This document shows positions 22,970 through 34,490 of a DNA stretch of 64,000 nt, in pieces. A program made the translations under genes and the position numbers. Source of the DNA: Leptidea sinapis (Eukaryota > Arthropoda > Insecta > Lepidoptera > Pieridae); assembly GCF_905404315.1 (NCBI RefSeq), contig NC_066265.1:29412501-29476500 (forward strand). The letters are read 5' to 3'. The notes beneath the pieces are model-generated. The model did not search any database and was not told the origin of the DNA. It saw only the letters and a list, made by a program, of their open reading frames with translations. The stretch's first letter is position 1, and every line of letters begins with the position of its first letter.

Positions 22970-23292
22970 AGCTACCACTACCCAAAAACAAGTGGGAGGC
23001 TCCTTTGCACGGGATGCCGACTATATTACGATATATTTCGTCGCCTTTTTCTGCCGTGAAGCAGTAATGTTTAAGCATTATTATGTTTTGGTCTGAAGGG
23101 CGCCATAGCTAATGAATGTACTGGGCAAATGAGACTTAACATCTTTATGTCTCAAGGTGACGAGCGCAATTGTAGTGCCGCTCAGAATTTTTGGGCTTTT
23201 CCAGAATCCTGAGCGGCACTGCATTGTTATGGGCAGGGCGTATCAACTGAACGTACTGCTCGTCTCGTCCCTTATTTTCATTTAAAAAAAAA
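22970..23292 (+). mobile_element. LINE 3' end (second family)
   Basis: Contains TTCTGCCGTGAAGCAGTAAT, GTGCCGCTCAGAATTTTTGG and CTGCTCGTCTCGTCCCTTAT, then an A run at 23284-23292. The same block occurs reversed at 30653-30845 and truncated at 52075-52240. It is a common lepidopteran repeat tail of LINE type. Confidence 0.65.
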
Positions 23293-24981
23293 CATGTTTG
23301 TTGCAGATATTTTTCAGTTACATTCGGCCATCGGTTTCCGTTCGGCCTAATTTGACGGAATATTTTGTAAACCTTTATTTATTATTGCAATATTTTCTCT
23401 ATGTGTTTACAATTGTTCAGTATTTTTTTTACTTCAACCACAAATGTTTGTGATATATGCAGAAAATATAATTAAGTTTTGAATCGTCGACATAACACTA
23501 AAACAAAAAGCAATTTAGCGTGTAATATTTTATATTCTAGTATTATAATGCATTCTTAATGAATATTATTTAATTAGCTTAACTGTATTAAATAGAATGG
23601 CCGTTTATATTTGTAAAAAAAAATCAAATGTGTTTTACAAATTACACTTGAAATATAGTTTTTAATTACCAAAAATCCGGGGTTTAGTATAGTGAAGAAA
23701 TCGTACATAGTTAGCAGTTTTTGTACTCGAAATGAATAGAATTATTAAAATTGTGGCCATAATACTCATTAATAACTTGTAATGTAGGAATCCTGACGGT
23801 GATTTATCAATGAAATTGTGAATCGAATCGATTACCGAGTACTATCGTTAAAAATCGTTTGTGTAAGGTAGGTATAGAGCACCCTAAAGAATTATTTCAA
23901 TTTAATTTTCATATAATTAACGAAAACATAATAGAATAACTCAGTTTGTGAATAAACTATGATTAGTTAGATGACAGTATAAATAGCTTTTCGTCTATTA
24001 ATTTAATTACTCGATTTTGTTCAGGAGAGAGGCTTATAATTAACTTATTTAAAATTTAATATAAAGAATATTAAAATTAACATTTGTAACACCAATTTCT
24101 TTTTAAATATATACATTGATTATCAGTATCGCTTTTTTTATGTTAAACTTTATTGAAACGAGGATAATATTGTTTGTTTGTCAGGCCAAGATTTTCTTCA
24201 AAAATTTGAAAGAAAAGGAATTCAAATGTAGTTACACTGATTAGCCAGACTTTACCTCGTTATAATATTAGTGAAGTTAAAATACCAATTTTTCTGGTAA
24301 TAAATGTCATCTTATAGGGCAGGGACCCTTTGGCACTCGATCTTGTAATGTAAATTGTACCCTTTGAAAGAATCAAAACGCTTTAGCTGTAAAAAAGGAA
24401 CCAGAATTTGTACTTATTGCTTTTATAATGCCATTTTGTACCTGTACCGTATTTTATAATTAGCATGTCTGCATAATTTCATATCCACGCGTAGTATTGT
24501 AAATATATAGATATTAGTTACGATATCACTAGTGCTAGGCTACGTGCCTACTGTCGAGTCACGAGTGTTCCGTACGCGAATGGTGCGGTGGCAGTTTAAT
24601 GAGAATGAGAACATCTGTTTTATAGTATTCGTGAAGGTGCTCAAACATTTTTGTATGTATAAAGCGAAATATTCAAACTCTTACGACCCAGCCAGGAATG
24701 CTGATTTGTTTGCAAACCGTTCTGAATATTGAATCCTTGAACTATTGAAACAGCGACGGTGTTATTACAAAAAATATTTAAACATGGCTTAGAAACGTGT
24801 CTGGTTGGACAGTGACCTAACAATAACGACATCTAAAATGGCGTTCACCTTTTTCTAGTGCAAAACAGTGTTTAACAAGCACAACATAAACTGAAGTATA
24901 CAAGAACAATTATAGGAACGGAACGTAATTTTTGACAGTTGTCATCATATAAGCTAAATGTTCCTAAAAAATATGATCTAT
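23293..24981. other. Intergenic, AT-rich, no feature seen
   Basis: No coding region, RNA gene or recognisable repeat. Confidence 0.5.
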
Positions 24982-25435
24982 CATGTTCGAAGTAAATCCA
25001 TCGAACAGCATTATATTACAAGTATTGCATAGTAGAGATGCAGTACGCGAGTAAATATTGATCGGGCCGGTCCTAGTTACCATTGACCATTACAGGACCG
25101 GCCCGAGTAACCATCCGGCTCGAAGGACCATGAAAAGGGATGCACTTAGGGGTAGATATATATATTGTATTTATGGTAAAAGTATTTATTTACTTATGGT
25201 ACTAAACTTATCTATGACACTTGCTAAATCACTATAATTAATGGTTGTACTGGTGAGTACGCGGATCTCTACTATTAATTGGTTAAAATGGTTACTCGGA
25301 CCAGTCCTGTAATGGTTATAGACAAATGGTTAATGGTATCTAGGACCGGACCGATCAATGGTTACTCGCGTACTGCATCTCTACTAGGCAATATTTGTAA
25401 TATAATGCTGTTCGATGGATTTACTTCGAACATAT
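24982..25435. repeat. Foldback element (long inverted repeat)
   Basis: Left arm 24982-25076 and right arm 25340-25435 are almost perfect reverse complements. Shared blocks include AAGTAAATCCATCGAACAGC and TAGTAGAGATGCAGTACGCG. Pairing continues inward with a small gap (ACCATTACAGGAC on the left, its complement near 25308). The loop holds a tRNA-SINE-like scrap (CCGGCTCGAAGGACCA at about 25110). Confidence 0.85.
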
Positions 25436-27329
25436 CCGTTAGTCACACATTAGACAATCTTCGAATCGTGTTTAAATATAAGCAATATCTATAGATTGTT
25501 GAACGAAAAGCAACAGAAAGACACTGATTTGTAAATAGAATTTTAAAAAAAATGTTCAACACATGTTTAATTTTTTTTGTAATAACAACGCGAATATTTA
25601 ATTTGTTGTTTACAAATTAAGGTTTTTATGTTATGTTACAATGCAAATACTGTTTTGTTTATTATAATGTATAGTATTCATAATACAATGTGAGAAGCTT
25701 CTTTCTGCTTTTAAGACCAAAGATGGAATGGTGTTGTGAGCATAAGCTCTCTAATAGCTGAACCAATCATTGTGCCCTTGATGAAGTTAAAGTTAAATAT
25801 TGACAAGGATTGTATGTTGCGAACATCTCTGATACTCTTATTGTCAGTTACATTTTCACCAAACTATTTGCGTAAAAAACTTAGACTTAAAAATGTGGAA
25901 AGGTAATGGAGCATTTGTGTATGTGGGGTTGCTATGCATAAAATTCCGAACTACAGTAATTGATGACGTTAAAGTCCATCAATCAAAACTGTGTGTGGCG
26001 CCATCTGGTGAGCCGTGTGGTTCTTCGATGTCTATTAGAATAATGCACCAAAACAGATAAAATATTTATGTATCTTATTTAAATATCTACCGATTTTGGT
26101 TCTCTGTTAGACCTAGAACACATTGCTTTATTTAACTTTTTGCATTGTAATTTATAATAATGGCAACCAATACATAGAAATGAACCATCAGATCGTACAT
26201 CAGTTCGCGGGCGACATACTTATGTGAGAGCACGCTGCGCCCTGCCCTGTCGTGTTCATAGTAAATATATACCATAGACTTAGATTATACGAGCGCAGAC
26301 TATCTGACAGCCCGATGCCGACCAATTATATTTTTCAATGTGTGTGTTAGCTATTGGTTGAATATTCAAAATATTGAGGAGCTAATGCACTGACCTGTAT
26401 AAATACCACTCGACAGGCTCTTCCATATGTTTGACAGCAATTTTTTGTGCCTCTTTGAAGTGCCACTCGCGAGCGCCTAGAGAACTAATTTTGACGTATA
26501 ATACAAATGGCTGCGAATGAACATACAATACTCTGAAGTATTTTTGTTTCACTTTGACAACCGCCAGTACAGTGGTATTTAGTATATGTCAGTGAGCTAA
26601 TATTAATTGTGGCTGACTGTTACTTGTCAATCAAAATCTGTAACAATATTTTTGTTTTGGATTTTATGGAACAATAACAATAGATTCGCTTTCCCTTTCT
26701 GTTCCTGCAGCCACTAGAGATGTTCGTCTCTCTCGTACGCTATTATATCTATGGTATAGACTATAATTTAATACACGATGGCACGGTGACACGTAACTCA
26801 TACGCGACACATATCGAAACTAGATACTGTATAATATACATAATGTATAAATTGAATGCTTTGCACATAATGTCTCGTATTTAACTACTCAATCGTTAAA
26901 TAAATGATTACAATATATTTTTGTTTTTATTAACCCTTCACTGGCTAAGCTGCCACAAAGCGGGTGGCGCACATGCTCGTCTTAAGCCGCCGCGCGTTAC
27001 CGACGCCAATTTCAACGGGCTCGTGTTACAATAAAATTTATTGCTTTTGAAGTGTTTCGGCTTGTTTATAAAAACGAACGTCAATGATTTTGTTATTAAA
27101 CCAACTAGCGCTTTGTTAGATTACATAAACAATAGATACTGCGCAATTTAAACAAATTTCGATTAAAGTAAGGCTAAACGGCTGACCGCAATTTGACGGC
27201 TTGTCGTATTTACACAGATAAATTAAATATTCTTACTTTTATAGTCGGTTAAATTACCTTTCTTGTGGTTTATCGTGTAGCTTGTCTTACTAAGTGCTTG
27301 TCTGTGTACATTTAACGAAAAAATATCTG
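25436..27329. other. Intergenic, no gene seen
   Basis: AT-rich with slightly GC-richer islands near 26190-26330 and 26935-27025. I do not recognise them. Confidence 0.45.
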
Positions 27330-27383
27330 CTACCGTTGTGTGCCAAGCAGACGTACGTCGTCTGGTTTGGCACGCAACGGTAG
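27330..27383. repeat. Short hairpin
   Basis: Arms 27330-27353 and 27359-27383 pair almost completely (CTACCGTTG...TGCCAA against TTGGCA...CAACGGTAG) around a five-base loop. Probably the remnant of a foldback MITE. It could also be the precursor shape of a small RNA. Confidence 0.6.
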
Positions 27384-28494
27384 TTTTGATGCTGCTATCA
27401 AAATATATGACGTTTGCACGTCTGATTGGCACCTCGCAGGTTAATTAACTAATTTGACTTTGTTTTCAAATACATTTGTCAATAGAGGCCATGAAAACAA
27501 TGGTGGACTAACTTATTTTTCTTTTTATTTAACAGTTCTTATCATATGGGTAGAACCATGATTGAGTAAATTAATAAATTATAATGATAATACTTTGATA
27601 AATAACATCACTTACATAGACTTATAGTCACTATAATAGTTCTCATGGCCTCGGTGGACAGCCTTTGGAGTTTATTGCACCAACTGGAACTGATATTACG
27701 TTGCAGATACCCTCCTATATTAATATATTTTTAATTATTACTTCAACCATTTAGTGTTAGTTATTGGCCAACAATTTTCACATTAAAAGTCGAGCAGATT
27801 ATTGTTAACATGTTTATTAATTCAATTAAAATAATATCTTTACTATAGGAAAAACATACACACATAATAAATTGTTTGGTTAGTCTATTTATTTGTAGCA
27901 TACTTACAGTTAATACAAACTACTTATATACACGAAACAAAAGCCTAACATAGTATTAAATATGAGTCATATTAAATAACAACATTTAAACAATGATTAT
28001 ATAAAACCATTCCCGTTTATTTCAAATTATTTTTTCATTATTAATGCCAAAATATTTCATATTACATTATCTATATTGCACTAGTCAGCGACCACAAAGT
28101 CCGATGGCATGAAACACCGAAAATATACTTATATTAAATATGAGAAATTTTATTAATCTTCCCTCAATTTTGGAATTGAATATACAACATTTAATTTGTA
28201 CCAAAATTAATGAATTAAACCGCTAAACATCCATAAATCTTGTTATTTAGCTTAGATAATTTATACGTCTAGATAGTCTCTTGCTGTTAGACAACTGATG
28301 AATACAGGCCAGGAATATTAGATTAGTGTGCGTAACAAGCTTAAGCAAGCAAGTCTAACACTTACGAGATGTATGACACTGTGTTAGTGGGCGTTAATTG
28401 CTCAAAATATGGGTTAGTTCTAAAGCCTATTTCTTTCGACATTTTCACATCTGTCATAGTCTTATTTAGACATATACTTAAATGATCTAAGATT
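27384..28494. other. Intergenic, no feature seen
   Basis: AT-rich with no coding signal. Confidence 0.5.
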
Positions 28495-28620
28495 CAACTT
28501 TCAAGTTGTGGCGCCACCTACATTTATGCCGCATTTACAGCTGACAGTCTGTTAAACCCTTACAATTGCAAAATATTAGGAAATTGATATAATATTTGAT
28601 GTCACTTTTTCAAATACACT
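28495..28620 (-). repeat. Degenerate fragment of the tRNA-like SINE body
   Basis: Resembles the body of the 7830-8100 repeat (TTCAACTTTCAAGTTGTGGC, then AATATTAGGAAATTGAT) with many changes. No tRNA-like block is kept. Confidence 0.5.
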
Positions 28621-28709
28621 TAATAAGTTTGTTATTTTTATTTATACCAAAATATGAGACATTCAATTAAATTATTTTAACTTTCGTGAGACATGATTAA
28701 CTTATTTGG

Positions 28710-29004
28710 TAATACGGCTTTATTCACGATTTATCGGTGTGGGTACAAGGACCATTCGGAGGTCCTTCATCAGGGTGAGTGTTAGTAAGTTCGCGATAAC
28801 GACCCGTCTCTTACTGCGGACTTGTGCAGGTATTGCGCGGCTGGACAGGGCGAGGGTGCGCCGGTGGTGATGACGAGCATAAATAACTTTTCATCTATTA
28901 TCACTGACATTATGTCACTATTGGTGTCCACCACATAATTATTAACTTATCAATAGTTAATAATTATGAGTATAGTATATATAATCGTGAGTAAAGCCGT
29001 ATTA
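28710..29004. mobile_element. MITE with ~25 bp terminal inverted repeats
   Basis: Left end TAATACGGCTTTATTCACGA (28710 onward) matches the reverse complement of the right end (TAATACGGCTTTACTCACGA, ending about 29004). The ~295 bp interior is non-coding. Confidence 0.65.
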
Positions 29005-30305
29005 CTAAATGAGACATGCATGTTTCCGCTTTGAGAACTACGCCAATGTGACGAAATTTATTTACAGTATAGTTTCTCAACTTAAAGCATTTAAATACAT
29101 TTGTTGTACATACATAGATAGCACAGGATGTTTGTGATAAGAAGACCCAATACTTACAATATTACTTATTGACTAGTTCACAACTTACATCTAACCACTA
29201 ACTACAGGAAGCTTTTTACAATGTCATTGAACAATATCCATCAAATTTATTGAATGAAATTAATGTGGTCACAATTATGAATATCATTAAAAATATGAAG
29301 TATCTACTATTTATATTTGCACAGAACTAAATTGTAGAGAGTGTTTGATTCGGCAGATGAACAGAGTATAATAATTATTTTCACTAAATAATATATTATA
29401 CATACATTAGTAAAAACTTTTCCTTATCTTAAAAACAAATAAAGTCAGCAACATATAAAAATATGTAGAACACAGCAATATAATATATTTACTAAAATTA
29501 ATATTGATTATAATTTATTACAACTAGGTAATGTAGGAGAAATGTTAAACTATTAAATAGTAAAGCTTTAAACACTTAATAAAAGGCACCTGTGTATAAA
29601 ATCATTGAGCACAATAATATTACAATATTAACTGTATATAGTATCAGGAAACAATCATACAATCAGGGTAAAAAAAAACTTATTTACCAAATTTCGGTCA
29701 GAGAAAAATTCGAAGCATTTAATAGATCACTATTCATCTTTTCTATTAGGTATCTACATCATGAAATAATGCTAAACTGTGAAAAATCCACATAGATAGT
29801 GTAAGGTGTGATTCAGTTTACAACTTCATTTGGAGAATAATTCAACTCTACAGATAAATTGTATTTGTACCCTATATTTACATTTGGTTTGAATCTTCAT
29901 GTATTATTTACTGTCTTATTATCAAACATAGTGTGAAGTTACGTACCCCAAGCTTAAATTACCTCTCCCTGTCACGTAATTCAGTATTGACAAAGGTAAG
30001 GTAAAGACAAAAAGTTTTAAACTTGGAATAACTTTACTTCGCGTTTATTAATAACACAGTTAGAGTACTGGTTAAATGTTAACGATGAATATTGAGTGTA
30101 TTAATTATTTATACATTTCATAGCAACAACATCAAGAATGACACAATATAAACCAATTATGGATATTTTAGCCATGTCATATCTCTGTTGTTGCAATATG
30201 AAGGACAACTAGGTACAGCCGTCTGTTACATTTTGTTCAAAAGTTAATACTGTTAGACCAAGTAAATATAATATACCTTACCTTCTTCAAGACCAATTAG
30301 TAACA
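29005..30305. other. Intergenic, 3' side of TMEM65
   Basis: AT-rich. Probably includes TMEM65 3' UTR on its right side. No other feature seen. Confidence 0.5.
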
Positions 30306-30431
30306 TTATATTAATTTTTTTGTGGTATTAGCTGCGCTTTCGTCTTTAGTCTCTGGTTTCGGTTCATTGTCCTTGAAGAGCAGTGGGATCATGCCCAGAA
30401 AGCATCCCAGAGTGATGCCGAGTACCCGACC
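30306..30431 (-). CDS. TMEM65: TMEM65 exon 6 (C-terminus, stop)
   Basis: Acceptor CTTTCAG, then GRVLGITLGCFLGMIPLLFK and a charged tail ending K-K-L-I and TAA at 30308-30306. Confidence 0.9.
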   Translation of the reverse strand, partial: GRVLGITLGCFLGMIPLLFKDNEPKPETKDESAANTTKKLI

Positions 30432-33400
30432 CTGAAAGACAATTGTTAAGTTTCAAACTACTGTTGTAAAAATGTAAGATTTGCTTTTACAACCGAATGT
30501 AAAGTAATTCAAAGTCAACAAAAAAGCAGTTTTGAATAGTCATTATAAATATTTCATTTACACTACTGAATTTGTCATATTACGTTCGGAAAAAGTAGAG
30601 TTCGTGAGATAAACGCAAAAGAAACTCGACGGCCACTTTTAAATCAATGAGTATTTTTTTTATGAAAATAAGGACTCGTCCCGAGCAGGACGTTCAGCTG
30701 GTGGTAAATAATGCAGTGCCGCTCAGGATAATTGAAAAACCCAAAAATTCTGAGCGCATTTGCCGAGTAATTTCACTAGCTACGGCGCCCTTCAGAACAC
30801 AGTAATGCTTATAAACATTACTGCTTCACGGCAGAAATAGGCAATTAACAATTGTTGTAATATATCTATAAAAATATCGTTTGTAAGGAGCTGATAATGT
30901 TTGTTAGTTACGTTAAAAATTATTCAATTTTTTAATGGAATCAGTGTTTATTACAAGGGTCACGTGATGATCGGGGATCACCTTACAACACAATTGACAT
31001 AAAAAATAATACTCACGAGATTGGCGAATCTCCTACTGACGGGCATGTCGAGCTGCACGGGCGAGAGCGCAGGCGCGCCAAGCCCCACCAGGGCGGCGGC
31101 TCGCTCCACGTAGTAGGAGGAGCCGATGCCGATCACGTCGCTGAAGGTGTTGCCGAGAGCTGCCGCCGCCATCGTCGACAGCGTGATGTACGCGCTCATG
31201 CTGCTCTCTATGCTGTCTCCCTTACATCAGATTCAATTAGTTATATATTAGTCTGGCCATAAACACTGTTACAATTTAAAAAAAAATACATTTGAATTTG
31301 GAATTTGTCATTTTTATATGATTGTTCATTGAGTTTTCTCATTTTGGCGCCAATACATTGTGCAATATTAAAATGGAGTGGGGTGATAAAGAGAGCCAAA
31401 TGCAATTTTTTAAACTCTTCATATGAGTAAAATTGTTGTACCGGGCCATTAATAGTTACATTGAGACCTTCTATGTTTGTGTCGGAAAATGATCTGGCCG
31501 TCCACATAATGTTCATACGAAAAAGGTGGTCACTATCCGACTTCAGTGATGGTTTGGTGGGGTATTAGCTATGAAGGAGTGACCGAGCCATACTTTTGTG
31601 AAAAAGGTCTCAAAACATCGGCACAGGCGTATAAAGATACCATTCTTGAGAAGGTGAGTAGAATCAATATTTTTCCATCAAAGTTGGTCGTAACATGGAC
31701 CTCATTGATCAACATCACTTTAAAGCCCTTACTCCAAAAAATTTATATACTTATATCAAAAATTGTGCGCATCTAAATTTAGTACCTGCACATTATCTTA
31801 TCTGTATGACCTGTTCAACTCTCAGGTAGTGGCTCCATCTACAGGATCTACTTTACAGTTGATAACCTGCTCAACCCCAATATTTGCATATTAGGAAATT
31901 GAATTGAGATGTCGCTCTTTCAACAGTTTAGAGTTCGAATTTAATTTGTAACAATGAATAAATGCTAATTTTTGGTGATTGATTGATTATTATTTAAAAT
32001 ATTGAGAGTAGAGAAGAAGACTGCTGTGTATAGAGTTTGCACAAGTGTGTTGAAAAACGCCGTACGAACTGTGTTTGAATGTCGCATTGACTATGACAGT
32101 CTCGGTTGCCTTACCGCGCTCACCAGTGGCAGGCGCTTATCCATAATTATAATATTAATACCACCTCGGCGATATGGTCGATAGACTATACACTGCCCTT
32201 AATGGACGAATTATGAAAAAACAATTATAATACCATCTCGAAAATGATGGCTAGTTAAAGTAAGTACAATAGTTTTATAATGTAAGTACATATTATTATA
32301 ACTTATTGTACCTACTTATAATTTGATTATTTATTCTTTTATATCTATATTATTTCTATATGTATAATATAATGTGATATTTAGTCTCGTATACTTAAAA
32401 ATAAATAAATATGTGCTAATTGTCTACAGTGTTTTATAACTTAACAATTTGAAAATATTGATATGTTGATGATTTACTACCAACACTAAATATGAACTAT
32501 AAAGAAACACTTACAGCAATGATCATTATGAAGTTGTCGAGAAAACCAAAGCCAATGAATGGTATGGAGTTTGCTAATGACACTGAAATCAACAAAATAG
32601 CAAATAAGTTTAAAAAAAAAATAGATTTAAAATTAAACCTATTTTAATATGTACTTATGATTCTAATACAAAAACCAGTTATTATTGGTTTATGCAGATG
32701 TATCTAATATTTGTGCAAACATCAAATGTTAGTTATTGTTAATAATGCTAGAGTTATTTACTATGCACTCATGGCAGGTGGTAAAAAATATTCTATTCGG
32801 GTTTATTTGTACAACAAAGTGAAATAAAAAAATAAAAGTTCTCTATGTAAAAAATTCACTTAAATATTAGTCAGGATGTTTTTTAGTTTCCCAACCTCCG
32901 TTAGGCGGAGTCCGTTAGTTACATGACGTTTTTGACAAATATTGTCATAAAAATACTTACAATGCAATAATTCCTTAGTGGAAGGTTTTGGTACTGTAGC
33001 AGCTGAAAACAAATAATAATTTTACTTTAATATATTCTGAACTCACAATAATATCACAAGATATTATGAAAACTAGTTGTTTGTAATGAGACAGTGTAAT
33101 GAGAAGTGATTTAAAAATCTATTATGAATAAAAATATTTGAATTTGAATGTAAAAAAGAAACCAAAACTTCCACATAAATTGACTTCCTCATCTGACTCA
33201 CAGACACTATCAATATGTAATATCTAATCTAAGATTATCTAGAATCCTCATTTTATGTCATCCCAGTCAATTAGGATATCATCCCCACCATCGGGATGTG
33301 TGGCGGTCCTCCACAGTGCGGTTTTCAAGGAGCTTTCTTCCACATACTACAAAGCTGTGGAATGAGCTTCCTTGTGCAGTGTTTCCGGGATGATATGACA

Positions 33401-34490
33401 TGGGTACCTTAAAAAAAAAGCACATACACCTTCCTTAAAGGCCGGCAACGCTCTTGTGATTCCTCTGGTGTTGCAAGAGAATGTGGGCGGCAGTGATCAC
33501 TTAACACCAGGTGACCTGTACGCTCGTTTGTCCTCCTATTCCATAAAAAAAAAATTAATGATGAATGAATGAGAATGTCAATCTTCATTTTCAAATCCAT
33601 TTATTAAAGAAATGCATCATCATCATCATCATCATCACATCACTTTCATACCACTACCAAGCTGAAAATAATGAATGTCATCCAATAGATGGTTTGAAAC
33701 ATTTTATTCTGTAGATCTGATATTTATTGTAGAGTTGATAATATCAATCTCTTTAGGATAGAAATTGGTCATTTGTAAGAAAGTGCCTTGAAAGTGTTTG
33801 CCTTATATACAAACGGTAGATACTGTTAGGTTTTTTTGTTGGCTTCTGAACCTTATACACACACTGTTTTAGATCATGAGGTCATCACTACATCGATAAC
33901 CTCATGACTCGAAAAAAGACAAGAATTGAAACTAGTACTTACCATATTTCTTTTTTAACCAGTCTTCAGGAACCGGACAATAGCTGCCGGTTGGGTCTAC
34001 ATCACCTAAAGTCTGAGCTTTGCTAGGCCTTCCAAGTTTGCTCCTCCATCTTTGACCAGCCAGTTTATCTTAAATACACATATATATCCAAAAATTGCAA
34101 TGAAATTTAAAAATCCACTATCTTAAGTTATGCTACTAACCGAGGCATACCTTCAAATTCTTCTTTTATCTTGTTTGACTCAAACTCATTCAGTGCATTA
34201 AAAAGCATTTTTCTCTCTTCGCCATTCAATCGAAGCACAAGTTCGGTAGCATGAGCTTTTGTCAATGGACCAGAGAACTGAGATGGTTCCTCGAAGTCTT
34301 TTGATGTCGGTCCCAACCCTAAATATCTTTTGTTTACATAGTCTAATCCAACTGGTGCATGTTTTTTTAACAACAAATCACTCCTATAAATAATATTAAC
34401 ATAACAATACCGCACTTGAGAACTTGTTACACTTGCTTTTATAATGTTAGAGGAGCTGCAATATCTTGAGATTTTTAAAAAAGCTTTCAT
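30306..34490 (-). CDS. TMEM65: TMEM65, mitochondrial inner-membrane protein, complete, 6 exons
   Basis: Minus-strand model: 34490-34151, 34068-33943, 33002-32961, 32582-32515, 31220-31017, 30431-30306 (301 codons plus TAA). Phases are 1,1,1,0,0 and all junctions are GT/AG. The N-terminus is basic and poor in acidic residues, as expected for a mitochondrial presequence. Diagnostic TMEM65 blocks follow: ERKMLFNALNEFESNKIKEE, IPFIGFGFLDNFIMIIA, LSTMAAAALGNTFSDVIGIG, and GRVLGITLGCFLGMIPLLF near the C-terminus, giving about three membrane helices. Family knowledge: an inner mitochondrial membrane protein tied to mitochondrial Na/Ca exchange and cardiac junction function in vertebrates. It is longer at the N-terminus than human (about 240 aa). 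Introns carry a LINE tail, a Tc1-like fragment and SINE pieces. Confidence 0.92.
30653..30845 (-). mobile_element. LINE 3' end (second family), truncated
   Basis: T run at about 30653, then the reverse complement of the 23110-23290 block (CAGTGCCGCTCAGGATAATT, CTGCTTCACGGCAGAAATAG). It lies in TMEM65 intron 5. Confidence 0.6.
31017..31220 (-). CDS. TMEM65: TMEM65 exon 5
   Basis: Begins G-D-S-I-E-S-S-M-S and continues YITLSTMAAAALGNTFSDVI and SPVQLDMPVSRRFANL. Phase 0 on both sides, donor GTGAGT. It is GC-rich, unlike the flanking introns. Confidence 0.92.
31241..31640 (+). mobile_element. Tc1/mariner-type transposon fragment
   Basis: Has a terminal-repeat-like start GTCTGGCCATAAACACTGTT near 31250 and a plus-strand reading M-V-W-W-G-I-S-Y-E-G-V-T-E-P-Y-F. 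That phrase is typical of Tc1-superfamily transposases just after the first catalytic region. The rest is missing. It lies in TMEM65 intron 4. Confidence 0.6.
31806..31925 (-). repeat. tRNA-like SINE body fragment
   Basis: Nearly identical to the body at 7950-8060 (TCTACAGGATCTACTTTACA, CTGCTCAACCCCAATATTTG). The tRNA-like block is absent. Confidence 0.7.
31926..32514. other. Rest of TMEM65 intron 4
   Basis: AT-rich. No gene or named repeat. Confidence 0.5.
32515..32582 (-). CDS. TMEM65: TMEM65 exon 4 (first membrane segment)
   Basis: Encodes ANSIPFIGFGFLDNFIMIIA, nearly identical to the most conserved TMEM65 stretch. Acceptor TTTCAG, donor GTAAGT. Confidence 0.9.
32961..33002 (-). CDS. TMEM65: TMEM65 exon 3 (micro-exon, 42 bp)
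   Basis: Encodes A-A-T-V-P-K-P-S-T-K-E-L-L-H between TTTTCAG and GTAAGT, phase 1 on both sides. It is supported by frame and strong splice signals. Confidence 0.75.
33262..33554 (+). mobile_element. CR1/Jockey-like LINE 3' fragment
   Basis: Covers the C-terminal LINE codons (GGATGTGTGGCGGTCCTCCA) to the A tail at about 33544. It lies in TMEM65 intron 2, antisense to the gene. Confidence 0.85.
33614..33640. repeat. CAT-type microsatellite
   Basis: About seven tandem CAT/ATC units within TMEM65 intron 2. Confidence 0.8.
33943..34068 (-). CDS. TMEM65: TMEM65 exon 2
   Basis: D-K-L-A-G-Q-R-W-R-S-K-L-G-R then GDVDPTGSYCPVPEDWLKKK. The acceptor is TTTAAG and the donor is GTAAGT. This linker is insect-specific compared with human TMEM65. 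Confidence 0.8.
34151..34490 (-). CDS. TMEM65: TMEM65 exon 1 (presequence)
   Basis: ATG at 34490, basic N-terminus (MKAFLKISRYCSSSNIIKAS), then the conserved helix HATELVLRLNGEERKMLFNA. Donor GTATGC leaves phase 1. An upstream in-frame ATG-type start is not needed, since the presequence begins here. Confidence 0.82.

Noticed and set aside
26935..27025. piggyBac-like end (TTAACCCTTCACTGG)
   Set aside because: No matching opposite end next to a second TTAA was found.
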